Source of the DNA: Eutypa lata
Lineage: Eukaryota; Ascomycota; Sordariomycetes; Xylariales; Diatrypaceae
Assembly: GCA_022661535.1 (NCBI GenBank)
Contig: JAKULF010000019.1
Location: 62,001 to 126,000 of the forward strand
Reading direction: 5' to 3'
DNA: 64,000 nt
This document shows positions 60,665 to 64,000 of this stretch, one piece after another. The stretch's first letter is position 1, and each line of letters starts with the position of its first letter. A program made the position numbers and the translations under genes. The notes under the pieces are model-generated. The model was not told the DNA's origin. It did no database searches and worked only from the letters and a program-made list of their open reading frames with translations.

Positions 60665-61171
60665 TTAGGCGTTGTCGCCGGCGCGGGCAAACGAATGCAT
60701 CTCAACCCAGGCGTTGCGGGAGCGGACCGGAAGCTGCCAGAAAAACAGCGAGCGACGGAGCACGAAGGTCACGATGTACAGGAGGACGGCGTACAGGACG
60801 CCCGAGACCGCGACCCAGGCGATGGTGCGGCCGTCGATCTCCGCCTTGCGGTACGCCTTGTCGATGACGTCGTACACGCTCAGCACCATGCTCATGCAGG
60901 CTCCGGCGAAACAGATGACCACGAGCCAGCGGCTCCACGTTCCTCCTATGGCCCACTCGCGCTTCAGGTTGTGCCAAATGAGACGGCCGAGCGAGGGGGG
61001 AGGGTTGGCGGCGGGGGCAACATCCTCAGTAGTAGCAGGAGGAGGCATGGCAGCGCTGTGAGGAAGAGGTTAGTGACATGCATCAGATGGTGATTGTCGT
61101 CGACACAAAGATGGGGAAGAAGAGGATTTAATAACTTACGGGATTGCTCCGTTAGGGGAGCCAACGTCCAT
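60665..61171 (-). CDS. Small two-helix membrane protein
   Basis: Two exons: 61171-61140 (32 nt, MDVGSPNGAI) and 61055-60665; 84-nt intron (GTAAGT...CACAG); 140 residues. Two hydrophobic segments: WLVVICFAGACMSMVLSVY and IAWVAVSGVLYAVLLYIVTFVL. Pro/Ala-rich N-terminus. No named family recognised; the second exon is GC-rich. The 3' end is convergent with the Nop8-like gene, 160 bp away. Confidence 0.75.
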
Positions 61172-61273
61172 GGTGGTGGTGATGGTGATGATGGTGGTGA
61201 TGATGGTGGTGGTGATGGTTATGGTTGTGGTTATGGTTATGGTTGTGGTTGCGGTTGTGGTTGTTGTTGTGGT
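61172..61273. repeat. GGT/GAT/TGG simple-repeat tract
   Basis: Degenerate triplet and hexamer repeat (GGTGAT, GGTTATGGTTGT units) directly before the start codon of the two-helix protein on the opposite strand, so probably in its 5' leader. Confidence 0.8.
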
Positions 61274-63708
61274 TTCTGTCGACAATGTTGGGGGTTTGAG
61301 ATGGCGTCGTGGTTGCCTAAGTACGTCGATTGAATATTGCAAAATTTGAATAATCCTAATACTGCAATGTTGAATACGGAATAACCATTGATTATTACAG
61401 ACTAAACACAGATTATTCAAATCTTTATTTATGGGAAATCTTTTAACATATCATTGATTTGGCATAACTTTTCAGGGAGCTTTGTTTCTAGTGACTAAAT
61501 AAACAGAACAAGCAACAGGGTAAAAGATCACTACATAGAAGGTACCTTCAGACAGGACTGTCCTTTAAGGAGGGGCGGTATTAATCATATCTAGTCATAG
61601 CAGCCATTAACATACATGTAAGAGATGGAAATATTATGAATACAAGTTGAACATGGGACAATGTTCTCTTAGATAGCATTACCAAGTGCACTGACATATA
61701 CCTAGAATGGAAAGACCAAGTGTTAACCGTCATGTCTAGTTACGAACAGCATCAACCTGGGCAACACATCTTTCGGTAGGGTGAAATCATCAAAGCCTAC
61801 GATGAATAAATACACTATGAAGCCTGTTATTCCAAATTTTCTGAAGTAATCAACAAATCCTAGTCAAAGGTACATCGATACCATACATATATATCCCAAG
61901 TTGTGATCTGGTATTAGAGCAACTGCTAGATACTGATGTATTTTCCCCCTTCCAAGTTCAATCCGCCCCAATGAAATCAAGCTTGAAACTGGGTAAATAC
62001 CGACGCATTTCTCGCACTTATTCCACGCTTTTACCTATATTGTTGTTACAGCATAATATATCAGTATAAGGAGAGTAGGTGTATAGTGGAGGAAGGTGTT
62101 CATTATTATTTTCCAATTGAAGACAGCAATGACCATTTGTATCGACATTGCCGATTCTGATTTCTTTTTGAAGTAAGTGTGAGCACCATAACTGGCAACC
62201 ACAGTTTAAACCACTGGAAGTATAGTTATTAATACACATTCTTAAGATGTTGTACTGTTCTTGTTTAAATTAACCAAACTTTGTATACGCCCAGCCGTCA
62301 TGATTCTTATGTATGCTTGCCTGACTAGGACTTTGATTCTTATGATCAGGCCTACTTATGCTTGATAACACCCAAGGGACATTAACTAAAACCTACCCAG
62401 GCATCAGAAGGTTTGGTATCAATACATTTGAAAACCTTATGTCACCCAGGAAAAGGTCAACGTTCCAAATTATGTAACATATATAGCTAGATCACAACAG
62501 CATCTATAAGATATGTGTTATATTGCGAGTGGAATTTCAATGCAAGACATCATTTGGGCATGCCTACATCCTTAAGCATACCTAGACATTTAACTCACTT
62601 TCTAGGTATGCTCGTAGCATAATCTTTATTCCTTAACTACCCAGAGCTCAATAATTCTTTTTAAGTATGATACGCCTTTCATAAATGATAGGATAATATT
62701 GAAACGTTCCTTGGAGAATAGCAGGCATGAAGTCTGAAAGTGGAGCTTGCGGCTGAGCTAAGCTTTAGAGGTACTACCCCAGATTCCACTTTTACCCGTA
62801 CATCCATGTACCCCTTTCTTCTCCTTACAGTTGACTACCAACACCATCAGTAAAAATAGGCATTGCCATTTTGAATAGAGATTCAGTGAAAGAAAGAAAA
62901 TTCATTCATAATTGTAATACCATAAACCGTAGCATATATGACCTCATTAAGAGTGGTCATAGTTAGTCTAGTTTTGCCATTCGGTGCTTGCATAATCAAG
63001 AGATGCATATATGCTAACTAGCATACACCTGCCATAGCCATTATTTCACCAATATGCTACTTTGTTAGGTACTTATTAAAAGAGTATTGTGGACAATATT
63101 TAAATAATAATAGCATTTGTTCAGCACATATACACAGGGTTTAGTAATAAGACACTATTACACATCCACCTTTTTGTGCCTCGGTGTTAATACTTTCCTT
63201 GAAATTCTGCATAACTTTAAAGAGACAAATAAATACTTACCTCTTACTCAAAACTAGGTAAACTATGTGGGGGGTATTGATTAAGGTCTTTTGTATGTTC
63301 CTTCAGAGTGAAAAACTTGATCTTTTTTTTTTTTTAAAAAAAAAAAAAGAATTCCTGATTAGGCTTGGATACCTAAGTTCTTATCACTTCCTAGCATGTC
63401 AGAGGTTTTAGGTACCTTTGTATGCGTTCTGCACGCTTCCTCAGACTTCATTTGTCTGGTTGTCTAGGCTACTAGTTTTTGGGTCTTCCTTAGCTTTGTT
63501 CCGAACTTCATTTCTAGGAGTTACTTAAGTCTGCCATATGCTGATTTCCCCATCTGCATCACCTTCCATTAAATGAAGAGATACCACCTCCTCCCACTAT
63601 CGTCTCACTAGAAATCTACTCATCGAGGGCTTTTGTGTGTATTCAGTCTTTTCACATATCTATTAACGCAATAGATTTCTTCGCAATTATCTATCAGGCG
63701 CATTCGTC
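61274..63708. other. 2.4 kb AT-rich gene-poor region
   Basis: No supported gene. Contains a T13A13 palindrome near its right end. Open frames are under 75 codons and motif-free. Confidence 0.6.
63323..63348. repeat. T13A13 perfect palindrome
   Basis: Thirteen T followed by thirteen A, able to form a hairpin or act as a nucleosome-depleted site; 360 bp upstream of the next start codon. Confidence 0.9.
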
Positions 63709-64000
63709 ATGGACGATCTTACTTCAAACCACAACCTAGAGGGAGCACAACACGTCCCTCTAGTCCGATATGGACAGCACAACTACTATATTCGAGGAGA
63801 TCCGTGTAAGCACTGAATTCAAGTTGATTTCTTATATTTCTCGTTTCGTTATAGAACATTCTATAAGCTATGGAGAAAAACAACATGCTAACTTGCTTTT
63901 ACTAAATAGATGGTATCAAGACAACACATTCTGGTAACGTTGCTCACATAGAAGATGAAAGTCGTGTTGACGTAAGTTTTCTGTACTTTTTAGGTCCATC
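63709..64000 (+). CDS. 5' end of an unknown gene, cut by window edge
   Basis: Two exons are visible: 63709-63805 (MDDLTSNHNLEGAQHVPLVR...) and 63910-63971, with a 104-nt intron (GTAAGC...AATAG), and a further donor GTAAGT at 63972. The 53 residues so far are in frame and polar, with no recognised motif. The rest lies right of the window. Confidence 0.6.

Overview
The window is nuclear DNA of a filamentous ascomycete (Pezizomycotina). Genes carry short introns (about 48-190 nt) with GT...AG ends and CTAAC/CTGAC-type branch sites. Families present include PDR-type ABC-G transporters, a Zn2Cys6 regulator, a Dal5-like MFS permease, an SRPK-like kinase, a PRISE reductase, and a trace of a NACHT domain. 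I cannot name a genus. I rebuilt exon structures by hand from splice sites. Each complete model closes in frame, but none has been checked against RNA or a database.

Region 1 (1-19 kb): a 5'-truncated ABC-G transporter, a secreted serine beta-lactamase-like hydrolase, a Zn2Cys6 regulator, a DOPA 4,5-dioxygenase-like protein, a 4.2 kb gap, and a complete 1498-residue ABC-G transporter. There is no PKS or NRPS backbone. Hydrolase, ring-cleaving enzyme, efflux pumps and regulator together look like a possible detoxification neighbourhood. This is inference.

Region 2 (20-32 kb): a four-helix membrane protein, an F-box protein with long acidic and low-complexity runs, a large multi-pass membrane protein of unknown function, and a six-exon Dal5/allantoate-permease-type MFS transporter. 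A gene-poor 3.4 kb stretch follows.

Region 3 (35-46 kb): an SRPK-like kinase, DPH1 (diphthamide synthesis, housekeeping), a kinase-fold protein, a short NACHT-type relic, a protein with a cysteine-rich CXC-like cluster plus a C-terminal zinc ribbon, and a PRISE-type short-chain reductase.

Region 4 (46-61 kb): a CCCH zinc-finger gene hidden in short exons, a broken cytochrome P450 relic, a SAM methyltransferase, a nuclear-looking protein with a finger-like segment, a FAT1-type very-long-chain acyl-CoA synthetase convergent with a hotdog acyl-CoA thioesterase hidden in six short exons, a Nop8/NOL8-like nucleolar RNA-binding protein, and a small two-helix membrane protein. The PRISE reductase, P450 relic and methyltransferase lie within 6 kb and may be what is left of a metabolite pathway.

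Region 5 (61-64 kb): AT-rich, gene-poor DNA with a T13A13 palindrome, then the first two exons of a gene that runs off the right edge. I saw no convincing tRNA, rRNA or intact transposon. No single locus looks clearly like a new system; the strongest leads are the hidden small-exon genes, the decayed P450 and the CXC/zinc-ribbon protein.
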